DNA of 64,000 nucleotides from Mesorhizobium caraganae (GTDB lineage: Bacteria > Pseudomonadota > Alphaproteobacteria > Rhizobiales > Rhizobiaceae). This document shows, piece by piece, positions 43,102 to 52,085 of the stretch. A program made the translations under genes and the position numbers. The stretch is taken from contig NZ_JAFCGY010000012.1 of NCBI RefSeq assembly GCF_016836705.1, positions 99,090 through 163,089 on the forward strand, read 5' to 3'. Within the stretch, counting starts at the first letter, position 1. The number at the start of each line of letters is the position of its first letter. The notes beneath the pieces were generated by a model. It was not told the DNA's origin, searched no databases, and worked only from the letters and a program-made list of their open reading frames with translations.

Positions 43102-43935
43102 TCACGCATTCGCGGAAAGTGATTTTGATCTATCGAAAGCCGCTTTCGTCGTGCGGCGAATGAGACACAAGAGTTTATCCTCTGCTGTTAGGAGCGAGAG
43201 TGCCGCTTCTGTCGTCCCGTTGGCGCTTGTTACTTGCCGCCGGAGTTGGGCCGGCTCGCTTTCAGTTTGCAAAGCCAGGGCGCCAGCGCCGTAAACAGTC
43301 TCCTTGACGAGCTTTATTGCGAGCTCTTCTGGAAGGCCGAGCTCGTGAGCGGCTATGGTAAGGCACTCCATAAAATAGAAGATATAGGCTGGGCCGGAAC
43401 CGCTGATAGCGGTCGCAGCGTCCAACACAGATTCGTTATCCACCTTATGTACAGGGCCGCCGGCGGCAAACAGGGACGCCACTCTGTTCAGGTTTAGCTC
43501 CTGAACGCCGTCGCCTGGGAAGACAACCGTCGATCCCTTACCAATTGCGGTAGGAGTATTGGGCATGGCCCGTATCACTCGCGCCTTTCCGAGGAGTGTC
43601 CTCAGATCCCTGATAGTCAAACCCGCAGCAATGCTTACGAAAATAGCTTGTTCGGAAAAACGACGGTAGATCGGCGACTCTGCCGTTATTGCTTGGGGCT
43701 TTAGAGCGAAAACGACCAGATCGGCTTGATCCGGCAGGCTCTCTGGCGTCTCATGTACCTTGATCCCTAATCGTGCCGCTCGCTCGCGAAGATCGGCAAG
43801 AGGCTCAACGACATGCACATTCCTCGGATCAAGTGCCTTTGAGCCTAACCAGCCGCTCAAAAGCGCGTAACCCATATTACCGCAACCGACGAGTATCAAA
43901 CGATCGGCCACTGCCGATGGTACCTTGCCAACCAT
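43102..43935 (-). CDS. proC: Pyrroline-5-carboxylate reductase (ProC) family
   Basis: 277 residues; ATG 43935 has GAAAGGAAGGG ahead. The Rossmann motif is ILVGCGNMGYALLSGWL, followed by VVFALKPQ and VIRAMPNTPTAIGKG. The dimerisation domain is SGSGPAYIFYFMECLTIAAH with the C-terminal signature RRQVTSANGTTEAALSLLTA (family consensus VTSPGGTT). The enzyme normally reduces 1-pyrroline-5-carboxylate to proline with NAD(P)H. Inside this regulon, away from proB/proA, it more likely works in catabolism of a proline-like or cyclic-imine compound. It stands next to the CoA-ligase gene, same strand, 95 bases downstream of it. Confidence 0.85.
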   Translation of the reverse strand: MVGKVPSAVADRLILVGCGNMGYALLSGWLGSKALDPRNVHVVEPLADLRERAARLGIKVHETPESLPDQADLVVFALKPQAITAESPIYRRFSEQAIFVSIAAGLTIRDLRTLLGKARVIRAMPNTPTAIGKGSTVVFPGDGVQELNLNRVASLFAAGGPVHKVDNESVLDAATAISGSGPAYIFYFMECLTIAAHELGLPEELAIKLVKETVYGAGALALQTESEPAQLRRQVTSANGTTEAALSLLTAEDKLLCLIRRTTKAAFDRSKSLSANA

Positions 43936-44030
43936 CTAGCCCTTCCTTTCGCAGTCGCTCTCATTTCGAAACACAAGGGTCGCGGCGCCCTTTTTTAGAC
44001 TCCGCGGAAGCCGGGTAGAGCCGATCGCGC

Positions 44031-45587
44031 CTAGATCGGAGCTGACTGTTGCGCCGCCATCCGATCCCAACAATTATCCAAGTCTGTCGGAAGCAGATGT
44101 TTCATGATCCTTTGACTTGGCGTGCGCTCGAACTCACCGACGATTTCGATGTAGCGAGGGTTCTGATAGGAGGCCAGACGTTCGGCCAGCCAGCCCGATA
44201 AGTGTTCCGGTTCGATTGACTTGCCTTTCTTGGCTTTCACAAACAGCTTGATGTCCTGTTCGCCGATGTCAGCAGTGACACCGATCATTGCGCAATCTTC
44301 GACAGCGGGATGACTTGCCGCTACGTGCTCAACCTCCCAAGCCGACACGTTCTCACCCTTGCATCTGACGCTGTCAGTGATGCGCCCGTGTAACCAGAGG
44401 TTTCCTTCAGCATCCAAGGTGCCCGAGTCGCCGGTGTGCAGCACTCCTCCTACAAGGGCTTTGTCGGTCGCTTCTTGGTTGTCCAGGTACCCTTTAAAAA
44501 GCGCACCCTCCAACGACGACCGGACAATAATCTCTCCTCTGCTGCCGGGAGCTACGGGATTGCCGCTCTCGTCTACAACGTCAACAGTGTACCAAGGCAT
44601 CGGCTTGCCGACCGAACCGACCACGCCCTCGATATTGCAGGTGGTGATGCTCGAGGCTTCCGTCATGCCGTAGCATTCCCGTATTTGCACGCCGAAGCGG
44701 TCCCTGAACTTTGGCCAGGCGTCCTTGGGGCAGCCGCCACCCCATGCAATGCGCACCAGATGTTGACGGTCGAGGTCGCTTTCCGGCTTCTTTAGCAGAA
44801 TTTGCAAAATGCCGCCGAGGTAGTGAATGTGGGTCGCGCCAGCGTCTCGTACCTGACTCCAGAAAGAGCTCGCGCTGAAACGATCGACCATGGCCAATGT
44901 GACATCTTCGATGATCGGCAAAGTGATCAATTGAGCGCCGCCGATGTGGAAGAGCGGCTCCCAAACGAAGAATACGTCTTCTGATTTCATCGCCGTCAGG
45001 ATGCGAGCGGCCTCCCCAGCAAGCCGCAACATGCCATGCGTGACGAGAACACCCTTCGGTCGTCCGGTGGTCCCGGACGTGTACATTATTGCAAATAGAT
45101 CATCGGCTTCGAGCCGAACGTCGGCGAAAGGCAATTTCTTCTGCAGAACTGTCTCGAGTGAACGCCCATCATACGGTTCACCAATCGTCACCACCGCGTC
45201 AGATGGAATCCCGGCGTGGCAATCAACAATGCTCGGAAGAAACTCTCGATCGCAGACCACCAGTCTTGGCTTGCTGTGGTCCAAGATGTAGCGCAGCCCC
45301 TCGCCTTTCTGATGAACATTTACCGGAACCCAGACGGCGCCTGAGCGGGCAATCCCGAAAAGTACGGCTAGGGACAGCCGCGAATTTCGCATCATCACTG
45401 CGACACGATCGCCAGGCTGCATGCCTCTAAGACGTAGCTCGGCCGCAAATGTCGTGGACTGTTTGTTCAGCGTAGCGAAACTTAGTGGTTCACCGTTAAA
45501 CTTGGCAAAGATCCGATCCGGGTTCTGATCGGCCTTTTTGCTGAAGTCCGCAATAAAGCCATTGGGGGACTTGACCATAAATGTCAC
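44031..45587 (-). CDS. Acyl-CoA synthetase (AMP-forming), CaiC-like
   Basis: 518 residues of the ANL superfamily. AMP-binding motifs are MYTSGTTGRPKGVLVTHGM, ECYGMTEASS, LHTGDSGTLDAEGNLWLHGR and DSVRCKGENVSAWEVE. The A10 motif reads RTPSQRIMKHLL, with Arg in place of the usual catalytic Lys of TGK, as seen in some carnitine/crotonobetaine-type ligases. GTG 45587 overlaps the hydratase stop; ATG 45578 is the alternative. It should activate a carboxylic acid to its CoA thioester for the adjacent hydratase. The substrate is not deducible. Confidence 0.87.
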   Translation of the reverse strand: MTFMVKSPNGFIADFSKKADQNPDRIFAKFNGEPLSFATLNKQSTTFAAELRLRGMQPGDRVAVMMRNSRLSLAVLFGIARSGAVWVPVNVHQKGEGLRYILDHSKPRLVVCDREFLPSIVDCHAGIPSDAVVTIGEPYDGRSLETVLQKKLPFADVRLEADDLFAIMYTSGTTGRPKGVLVTHGMLRLAGEAARILTAMKSEDVFFVWEPLFHIGGAQLITLPIIEDVTLAMVDRFSASSFWSQVRDAGATHIHYLGGILQILLKKPESDLDRQHLVRIAWGGGCPKDAWPKFRDRFGVQIRECYGMTEASSITTCNIEGVVGSVGKPMPWYTVDVVDESGNPVAPGSRGEIIVRSSLEGALFKGYLDNQEATDKALVGGVLHTGDSGTLDAEGNLWLHGRITDSVRCKGENVSAWEVEHVAASHPAVEDCAMIGVTADIGEQDIKLFVKAKKGKSIEPEHLSGWLAERLASYQNPRYIEIVGEFERTPSQRIMKHLLPTDLDNCWDRMAAQQSAPI

Positions 45588-46354
45588 GCCTTCCTGGCTG
45601 CACGTTCAGCCAAGAACTTGTCCATCATCCGAGACGTCTCGCCGGAGGCGTAAGCCTCACGATGGATCCGCACCGCCGCATCGAGACACTCGCGGAACCC
45701 GGCCTCGGTCATCTCGCGAAGCCACTGCTTGTCTAGGCGCATGGCAAGAGGAGGCTTCGCTGCCAATTCGCGTGCCAGCGAGAGAGCGGCGTCCAGGACG
45801 CTTTCCGCCGGAACAATCTTGTTGATGATTCCGATCGAATGGCACTCCGTTGCATCCATCAATCGGCCGCTGAGCGTCAAATCTGTGGTGCGAGCAAGCC
45901 CCAGGATTTCCCGCATGATCCACGGCCCAGTGACGCTCGCAATGCCAGAATTGATTTCGGGCTGACCCATCCGTACTCCAGAATGGCCAATGCGGAAGTC
46001 GCAGAGCAGTGCAACCTGGAACGCCGAACCGGCGGCAACTCCATTCAACGCCGCGATCAGCGGCTTAGGAAGCGATCGAATGACATCGTACAAACGCTCC
46101 CATTCTGCGATCCATTTGGAACCGCTATCACCGTCGAACGTCTTTGCTTCGTTAAAATCTTGACCTGCACAGAATGCCCGGTTCCCCGCCCCTGTCAGGA
46201 CAATCGCACCGACTGCCTTGTCGCTCTGGAGTTCCAGGAGGGCATCGATAAGTTGGCTCCGCATTGGAGCGTGCCAGGCATTAAGGATTTCCGGCCTGTT
46301 GAGTGTGATGACAGCAACTACATCGTGCCTGTCGATGAGAATATAGCGATCCAC
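45584..46354 (-). CDS. Enoyl-CoA hydratase/isomerase (crotonase family)
   Basis: 256 residues from GTG 46354. The crotonase signature is VVAVITLNRPEILNAWHAPM, AFCAGQDFNEAKT and KPLIAALNGVAAGSAFQVAL, followed by GQPEINSGIASVTGPWIMR. The oxyanion-hole segments (AGQDF, GVAAGSAF) are intact; of the two catalytic Glu of canonical hydratases the second position reads I in SGIASVTG, so chemistry may differ (as in carnitinyl-CoA-type or lyase members). It overlaps the CoA-ligase gene by four bases. A dyad operator lies 11 bases upstream of its start. Confidence 0.87.
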   Translation of the reverse strand: MDRYILIDRHDVVAVITLNRPEILNAWHAPMRSQLIDALLELQSDKAVGAIVLTGAGNRAFCAGQDFNEAKTFDGDSGSKWIAEWERLYDVIRSLPKPLIAALNGVAAGSAFQVALLCDFRIGHSGVRMGQPEINSGIASVTGPWIMREILGLARTTDLTLSGRLMDATECHSIGIINKIVPAESVLDAALSLARELAAKPPLAMRLDKQWLREMTEAGFRECLDAAVRIHREAYASGETSRMMDKFLAERAARKA

Positions 46355-46364
46355 GGCCTAGCCC

Positions 46365-46381
46365 ACATTGGAATGCAATAT
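46365..46381. promoter_or_regulatory. Dyad operator candidate of the hydratase/ligase operon
   Basis: ACATTG-GAATG-CAATAT has the ATTG-N5-CAAT core seen upstream of both iclR genes. It begins 11 bases before the hydratase GTG, so bound IclR would block transcription initiation or early elongation. Confidence 0.5.
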
Positions 46382-46547
46382 CGAATATCATATAGTGTGA
46401 ATAGGTCCCGCGGTTAAGTCAAGCGTCTTTTCGCCTATTCGGATTTGGAACGCTTTTTGTCTGGCGCGAGAAATCGCGACGCGATTGGATCGCCCGCGTC
46501 TAAACCGCAGACGTTTTTGAACGCGTATACGGGGATTTATCGAGAGT

Positions 46548-47097
46548 TAACAGGCTGCGGAAAAACCCAAGCCGTTAGGCCCTTTGCCGTTGGATTGATG
46601 CGAAAATCAGCTCACCCTAGGGTCATTGTGCCGGCTCTTGTCAGGCTCTTTCGACCGGTTTTGCGCAATCCACCGGTTTGAGGCGGATTAGGCACGCCCT
46701 CGGCCATCAGCTTTGGCAGCCGGACCAGATTGTAGGCGGCGACGGTTAAGGTAAACGCCCAGTCCACCTTCTCGGTCCCTCCATGGCGCGTTTGGCGAAG
46801 ACTTCCGGTGGTCTTGATCCACCCGAAGACCCCCTCAATCCGCTTACGAATACGCAGGCTGATCGTATAGCCGGGATGCCTCGTCGTGCGCTCATCGAGA
46901 GCGCTTCGATGCAGGATGCCGTTCTTGTGACATACTCGTGCTTGGCGATGTGCGGGGTAACCTTGCGCTTGCGCAGGGCGGCGACAAACGCGCGCGCGTC
47001 GTAGGCCTTGTCCGCACCGAGCGTGATCCGTCGCTTGGCATCCAATCGATCCACCAAAGCCAGTGCCGCTTCCGAAGGGTTTTTCCGCAGCCTGTTA
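46548..47097 (-). mobile_element. Internally deleted IS with 21-base perfect inverted repeats
   Basis: Bases 46548-46568 and 47077-47097 are perfect 21-base inverted repeats (TAACAGGCTGCGGAAAAACC C and complement). Inside, on the minus strand, a DDE transposase C-terminus of IS5/IS1182 style is visible: SEAALALVDRLDAKRRITLG, ADKAYDARAFVAALRKRKVT, and after a frameshift IRKRIEGVFGWIKTTGSLRQ. The right repeat runs straight into the middle of the coding sequence, so the N-terminal half is deleted, leaving a 550-base MITE-like unit. It could be mobilised in trans if a full copy exists elsewhere. Confidence 0.75.
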
Positions 47098-47733
47098 TGT
47101 GACCACCGCCGCATAGGTGATTGCGGGCAAGGCGAAATCCGCTGGCAAGATGTGTATCGCACGGATCGCTTGAAGCGGATGATCCGATGGAACCTGAGCC
47201 TCGCAACTCACATACGAAGAAAACCCTTCCGTCCCATCATCTTCGCCGCGCATCTCATCCTCCGATCTCTCCGGGGGAATCGAATCACGGACAGACCTCA
47301 GACGCCATGCAGATTAGCTATGGTTTGGACGTTGACGAGACTGACCATGTCCTGGGGCCGTCAAAGTTTGCGCAAACATGCCCGTGTCGCAATGGGGCTT
47401 CACTCTTCACGAAAGACGCGACGCTGTAGCGACGCGGCTCCAGAGGCTTTTACCATCGGCCAGTTCAGCACATTCGACCGCCGCGGTAGCCAACGCCTCT
47501 TGGAGGCGCTGATCGCGCCAAACGTTCGCCCTTTGGCAGCAACCAGCGCGCTTGGGTGTCGCCGTCGTCATTGCCGGCACCGCTTTCGTGCAGTAGCGCG
47601 CAAACGCGGGGCGCCAGATACTTTTTGGCTCAAACAGACGCTGGGCTCGCAAGAGGCGCATGCTAGTGATGGTCGCGTTCAAGATGGCCAAGGTCCTCTC
47701 GTGCCAACACTCTTTGAGAGCCTGCCCTGCAGC
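47098..47733. other. Gene-free stretch between the deleted IS and the second iclR gene
   Basis: Over 600 bases with only overlapping high-GC frames and no recognised domain. Probably old mobile-element sequence. Confidence 0.35.
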
Positions 47734-48576
47734 TCATGTGCGCCTATACTGGGACACCACCTTGGACATCTGGCGTGCGATTTCAACGGTAATAGGGCTC
47801 AGCTCAGCTTCCACTCTCTCAGCAGTCCAACTGGCGGTTGAAGCAGCAATATTAACGGCAGCCACAACTTTGTTGTCGTAGCCGAAGACCGGCGCAGCGG
47901 TCGAAATGTCTCCGGGCATCGCCTCTTGATTGGCGATAGCGAAGCCTCTTTGGCGAACCTTTTCCAATTCCTTGAGAAGCTTTTGCCGACTTGTCGTGGT
48001 GTGTGGGGTGATCGCTGAAAGGCTCGAGCCATTTAAAATGGCGTTACTAGCGTCGGCGTCGAGGTTGGCCAGGATCGCGCGCCCTGGCGCAGTGGCGAAA
48101 GCGGGGAGACGCGTGCCAATCGTCACGTAGGAGCTCATCACGTTCCTGCTTGGAACACGCGAGATAAATATGATGTCGGAACCATCAAGTTCTGTCAGGT
48201 TGACTGTCTCCTGCGATCGTTTGTTGGCCTCGAGCAAGTATGGAAATGTTGCTTCCACGATGGGATTACTACGAAGATAGGCATTTCCGATATCCATAGC
48301 CCTCGCGGCCAACGAATATTGCCGAGTTGTCTCGCTATGGGTTAGGTATCTCAGCGCTCGCAACGTGTAGAGCACCCGCTGGGTTGCACTCTTGTTCAAC
48401 CCAGATGCCTCCGAGACCTCAGCGAGCGTCAACGGTCGAGGATTGGCACAGAACGTATCGAGGATTAGCAGCCCCTTCTCGACAGTTCCCAGATAGAGCC
48501 GCTCGTCGACGTTGGGCTTCGGGAATGAAGCAGGCGGATTGAGCCCAGTCCTGCTTTTGTTCCTCTTGTCGAGCAT
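47734..48576 (-). CDS. IclR-family transcriptional regulator, copy 2
   Basis: 280 residues from ATG 48576 (TTG 48588 upstream is less likely). It has the same architecture as copy 1: HTH EVSEASGLNKSATQRVLYTL, effector domain GTRLPAFATAPGRAILANLD and DISTAAPVFGYDNKVVAAVN. A ~10-residue insertion (NGSSLSAITPHTTTSRQKLL region) and scattered changes separate the two. It is divergent from the importer operon and convergent on copy 1. Both likely bind the same dyads; whether they respond to the same ligand is open. Confidence 0.9.
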   Translation of the reverse strand: MLDKRNKSRTGLNPPASFPKPNVDERLYLGTVEKGLLILDTFCANPRPLTLAEVSEASGLNKSATQRVLYTLRALRYLTHSETTRQYSLAARAMDIGNAYLRSNPIVEATFPYLLEANKRSQETVNLTELDGSDIIFISRVPSRNVMSSYVTIGTRLPAFATAPGRAILANLDADASNAILNGSSLSAITPHTTTSRQKLLKELEKVRQRGFAIANQEAMPGDISTAAPVFGYDNKVVAAVNIAASTASWTAERVEAELSPITVEIARQMSKVVSQYRRT

Positions 48577-48612
48577 GGTCACACCCAAATCCCTAGCGAA
48601 ATGCGGTCCCGC

Positions 48613-48629
48613 ATATTGCTATCCAATGC
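48613..48629. promoter_or_regulatory. Dyad operator candidate upstream of the second iclR gene
   Basis: On the minus strand GCATTG-GATAG-CAATAT, 37 bases before the iclR ATG at 48576. It is at nearly the same distance as the dyad of copy 1 and differs from it only in the last arm. Confidence 0.6.
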
Positions 48630-48719
48630 GCGCGCAAAGCTCAACCCCCATTCGAGCTAGCCAGGTGGCAGCGCCGCCGCTAAACGAATTCCCTCTTGAC
48701 CGGCTAAATGCAATATGCG

Positions 48720-48736
48720 ATATTGGATAACAATAT
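48720..48736. promoter_or_regulatory. Dyad operator candidate on the importer side
   Basis: ATATTG-GATAA-CAATAT, perfect six-base arms. It overlaps a second palindrome CAATAT-GCG-ATATTG at 48711-48725. It lies between iclR copy 2 and the importer operon, 449 bases before the first importer ATG, so a long leader or an unseen promoter is implied. Confidence 0.55.
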
Positions 48737-49184
48737 TACAAAAGCTCGATCGTTCGGGAGGAACCATGACGGCTTACGGCTTCATCGAATGAGATATTCC
48801 GCTCATGAAAAATGACTGCGTCTGAACTCATTGTTTTGCGTGACGTCGACATCTCATTCAAGTGCTGCGTACGGAAACCTCTTCTGCAGACCAGGAGCTT
48901 CGGTCCAGCACGAGAAGGCCTGAGTGACGTCGATCTGACTAGCCGTTTCCATCGGAAGTCACTCCCGAATCCGAAGGGCAAGACCATGAGGATGTCGGTT
49001 AAACCAGATGGGCGAGTTGATGCTTAGCGCGACGTGTTCGCTGATATTGAACTCCAGTCGAGAGTTCTCTGGACCGTTCGCGATAACAGGCGACGCGAAT
49101 GCCACGCGTGCAGAATATCGTTCGCGGAGCCCTCATCCCGATCACGCGAAACCCCGTCTGTCACAAACTTCGGCCTAGGCTCAA
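48737..49184. other. Long leader or decayed gene upstream of the importer operon
   Basis: About 450 bases. A plus-strand frame from 48812 (MTASELIVLRDVDISFKC, later LTSRFHRKSLPNPKGKTMRM) is weakly coding-like but has no family and no good ribosome binding site. No riboswitch could be recognised. Confidence 0.35.
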
Positions 49185-50009
49185 ATGGACCGCTCAATCA
49201 ATCTCAGAGTGCAATCGCTGTTCATGTCACCTGCTGCATTGGTTGCAGTGGGCATAGTACTACCCCCCCTTTGCTACGTCCTTTTTACAAGCTTCCAAGG
49301 CGACGCCGGCCCCCTGTCGGCATACATAGCAATCCTGGAAAGCAACTTGTTTAGGCAAACGCTAACAACGACACTGGTTGTAGCGTCACTTTCATCCGTT
49401 CTGAGCCTCGTACTGGGGTACATCGTTGCCCTTCACTTGGCGAAACAGAGCCCGAATCGACGAACTGCTCTCATGTTTCTCATTCTCCTGCCGTTCTGGA
49501 CAAGCATTCTGGTCAAGTGCTTTGCCTTCACCATCATCTTGGGTCGCTACGGCATCATAAACAATCTCCTGAGATGGGCGTCTGGGATCGACGTGCAGCT
49601 GCCGCTCGTTCTGAATCGCGTCGGACTGCTCGTCGGCATGACCAATTTCCTCGTTCCCCTCGTCGTCCTGCCGGTGCTCGCGAGTCTGCTAGCAATCGAT
49701 AGCGCGCTCTACAGAGCGGCGTCCGTTATGGGTGCGAAACCGGCGAGGATCTTTTGGACCGTAACTGTCCCTCTAAGTGTTCCAGGGGTAGTGGCGGGTT
49801 TGCTGAGTGTGTTCGTTATGTCATTAGGTGCGTTTGTGATACCAGCGCTACTCGGTGGCCCAAAAGATCAAATGCTTTCCAACTTGGTCGACTTTTATAA
49901 TCGTGAAGTACTCGACTGGCCTAAGGCATCGTCAATAAGCGTTATCTTGCTGATATTAGCTTCAATCTTCATCGTTCCGATGGCCCTTTGGCGTCGGCGT
50001 AGGATCTGA
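49185..50009 (+). CDS. Spermidine/putrescine-type ABC transporter permease (PotB class)
   Basis: 274 residues, six membrane helices: FMSPAALVAVGIVLPPLCYV, LTTTLVVASLSSVLSLVLGY and others. The EAA loop is IDSALYRAASVMGAKPARIF with WTVTVPLSVPGVVAG. The class imports polyamines, opines, thiamine and related cations. An alternative start is ATG 49224. It is followed after 10 bases by the partner permease. First gene of the four-gene importer operon of the IclR regulon. Confidence 0.87.
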   Translation: MDRSINLRVQSLFMSPAALVAVGIVLPPLCYVLFTSFQGDAGPLSAYIAILESNLFRQTLTTTLVVASLSSVLSLVLGYIVALHLAKQSPNRRTALMFLILLPFWTSILVKCFAFTIILGRYGIINNLLRWASGIDVQLPLVLNRVGLLVGMTNFLVPLVVLPVLASLLAIDSALYRAASVMGAKPARIFWTVTVPLSVPGVVAGLLSVFVMSLGAFVIPALLGGPKDQMLSNLVDFYNREVLDWPKASSISVILLILASIFIVPMALWRRRRI

Positions 50010-50019
50010 GGGACTTGTC

Positions 50020-50835
50020 ATGGTGAACTCAGTGCTCGATCCTGTGTCGCAGCGGTATAGTTTTATTGGTTCCAGCCTCGCCACGGTCGTCTACGTTTTT
50101 TTGCTGGCGCCAGTCGCTGTGACAATTCCGATGGCATTTGGGCCAACAAACGCGCTCGAATTTCCTCCGTCAACATATTCGCTCGATTTGTTCAGAATTT
50201 TGTTTACTTCGGATAGCTGGTTATTGCCGATATACACGAGCCTCAAAGTCGCGGTTTTCTCGACGGCTGCCGCACTTTTCGTTGGCGTCCCTTCGGCATA
50301 CTGGATTTCGCGCCATGAATTTCTGGGAAAGCTTTTCATTCTCGGAACCTTGCTCAGCCCCTTGGTCATTCCCACGATCGTCTCCGGGTTGGGAATCTAC
50401 TTTTACTTCTCGTACATCGGCATTGGTGGAACAACCCTCTCGCTTGTTCTTGGCCACCTGATGGTAACATTACCGTTCGTAATGCTAATGATTATTGCGG
50501 GTGTGCAGAAGCTGGATCGAAATTTGGAGTTTGGCGCGGAGCTAATGGGTGCGTCTCCTATTCACATGTTCTTGACAGTTGTGCTCCCTCAGCTTGTTCC
50601 GTCTTTGATAAGCGCCGCATTCTTTGCGTTCTTGCTTTCATTTGATGAGGTAATAATCTCTTGGTTCCTCGCGGGCAGTGATACGGTGACGCTGCCAGTC
50701 AAGATGTATAACGACCTTTCGTGGGAAGTCTCACCAGTGATCGCGGCCGTATCGGCGCTTCTGACTGCGCTGTCTGTGCTTGCCTGCATCGTTACTATTG
50801 GCCTGAGGAAATCAACAGGCGAGGATGTGTCTTGA
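50020..50835 (+). CDS. Spermidine/putrescine-type ABC transporter permease (PotC class)
   Basis: 271 residues with six helices; the EAA loop is LDRNLEFGAELMGASPIHMF with LTVVLPQLVPSLISAAFF, and the PotC-type SFDEVIISWFLAGSDTVTLP segment is present. It pairs with the preceding permease. Its stop overlaps a TTG that may start the ATPase. Confidence 0.87.
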   Translation: MVNSVLDPVSQRYSFIGSSLATVVYVFLLAPVAVTIPMAFGPTNALEFPPSTYSLDLFRILFTSDSWLLPIYTSLKVAVFSTAAALFVGVPSAYWISRHEFLGKLFILGTLLSPLVIPTIVSGLGIYFYFSYIGIGGTTLSLVLGHLMVTLPFVMLMIIAGVQKLDRNLEFGAELMGASPIHMFLTVVLPQLVPSLISAAFFAFLLSFDEVIISWFLAGSDTVTLPVKMYNDLSWEVSPVIAAVSALLTALSVLACIVTIGLRKSTGEDVS

Positions 50836-50921
50836 GCGACGAAAACCCAATCTCAGTTCAGTCTACGATGAACTTTCGCTCAGGCGGTCACCTGACTGGA
50901 TCGGAGTCTGGGAGTGAACGT

Positions 50922-52013
50922 ATGCGCATCAACAATGCCCCGAGTGGTGAAGCAATATCTTTGAGAGGGATCTCGAAGGCATTCGGCTCGGTGACAGTCC
51001 TTAAGGCTACTGAATTGACTGTCAAAAAATCGGAATTTCTTACGTTGCTCGGTCCCTCTGGTTCCGGGAAAACAACCTTGCTGAATTTGATCGCTGGGGC
51101 GATCGCGCCTAGTTCGGGCGAAATACTCCTGTCTGGCAGAAATATTACTCGTCTGCCTCCCCGCGACAGAGGCATCGGGATGGTGTTTCAGAGCTATGCC
51201 CTTATGCCTCATATGACAGTCTTTGAGAACGTTGCTTATCCACTTCGCGCTAGGCGCGAACCGTCCGAAACTATCCGCAGAAAAGTCTTGGATGCGTTGG
51301 ATCGAGTTGGACTCAAGGGCTTCGAGGATCGAAAGCCCCGCCAGCTTTCAGGTGGCCAGCAGCAGCGCGTCGGTATCGCTCGCTGCATCGTGTACTCTCC
51401 GGACATCATCATGATGGACGAGCCACTTGGAGCGCTCGACAAAAACCTTCGTGAGCAGATGCAGACTGAAATCAAGCGCCTGCATCATGAGTTGGGCACC
51501 ACGATCATTTACGTAACGCATGATCAGGAGGAGGCGCTCAACATGTCTGACCGGATCTGCCTCATGAAGACCGGCGAGATCGCTCAGTTAGGCACTCCAG
51601 ATGAATTGTACTTCAGGCCCAATAGCCGCTTTGTAGCGGAGTTCATCGGAGAGTCTAATTTGCTACTGGGCAAGATCACTGCGGTAAACAGAGTGTCGAT
51701 CGATGGGGCTGGACTAGTTCACGTGCCGAGCTCAGAGCGGGCCCTGGGTTCGGAGGTCCTGGTAATGGTTCGGCCGGAAAAGATGCAGGTGTCGGCTGCG
51801 CAGGCCGATACACTTGCGGGTCACAACTGGCTGCACGGGACGGTCGAGGGGATATCCTTCATCGGAGGCATGACCAGGATCACGGTGAAAACAGTGCAGG
51901 GAGTTTCGGTTACAGCAAAGCTGGTCTCCGGTCCCGCCTCCACTCGCCCCGAGCTTGGATCTGAAGTCAAGCTCTCCTGGTCACCTGCTGAGTCTGTCGT
52001 GTTGAGTGCGTAA
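50922..52013 (+). CDS. Spermidine/putrescine-type ABC transporter ATPase (PotA class)
   Basis: About 363 residues from ATG 50922 (GGGAG nine bases ahead). TTG 50832, overlapping the permease stop, and ATG 50868 are alternatives. Walker A LGPSGSGKTTLL, signature LSGGQQQRVGIARCI, Walker B IIMMDEPLGALD, H-loop IIYVTHDQEEALNM. The C-terminal TOBE domain (VMVRPEKMQVSAAQADTLAG, SFIGGMTRITVKTVQGVSVT) marks the PotA/UgpC class. It energises the importer with the binding protein encoded at 52086. Confidence 0.9.
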   Translation: MRINNAPSGEAISLRGISKAFGSVTVLKATELTVKKSEFLTLLGPSGSGKTTLLNLIAGAIAPSSGEILLSGRNITRLPPRDRGIGMVFQSYALMPHMTVFENVAYPLRARREPSETIRRKVLDALDRVGLKGFEDRKPRQLSGGQQQRVGIARCIVYSPDIIMMDEPLGALDKNLREQMQTEIKRLHHELGTTIIYVTHDQEEALNMSDRICLMKTGEIAQLGTPDELYFRPNSRFVAEFIGESNLLLGKITAVNRVSIDGAGLVHVPSSERALGSEVLVMVRPEKMQVSAAQADTLAGHNWLHGTVEGISFIGGMTRITVKTVQGVSVTAKLVSGPASTRPELGSEVKLSWSPAESVVLSA

Positions 52014-52085
52014 GCATTTAGCGCAGACCCGACGTTGAGTTTGCCAACACAGTCATCGTCAACCTAGCAATGGAAGGAGTTAGTT

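Noticed and set aside
48812..49027. Small gene before the importer operon
   Set aside because: 71 codons with weak coding character, no ribosome binding site and no family; left as part of the leader region.
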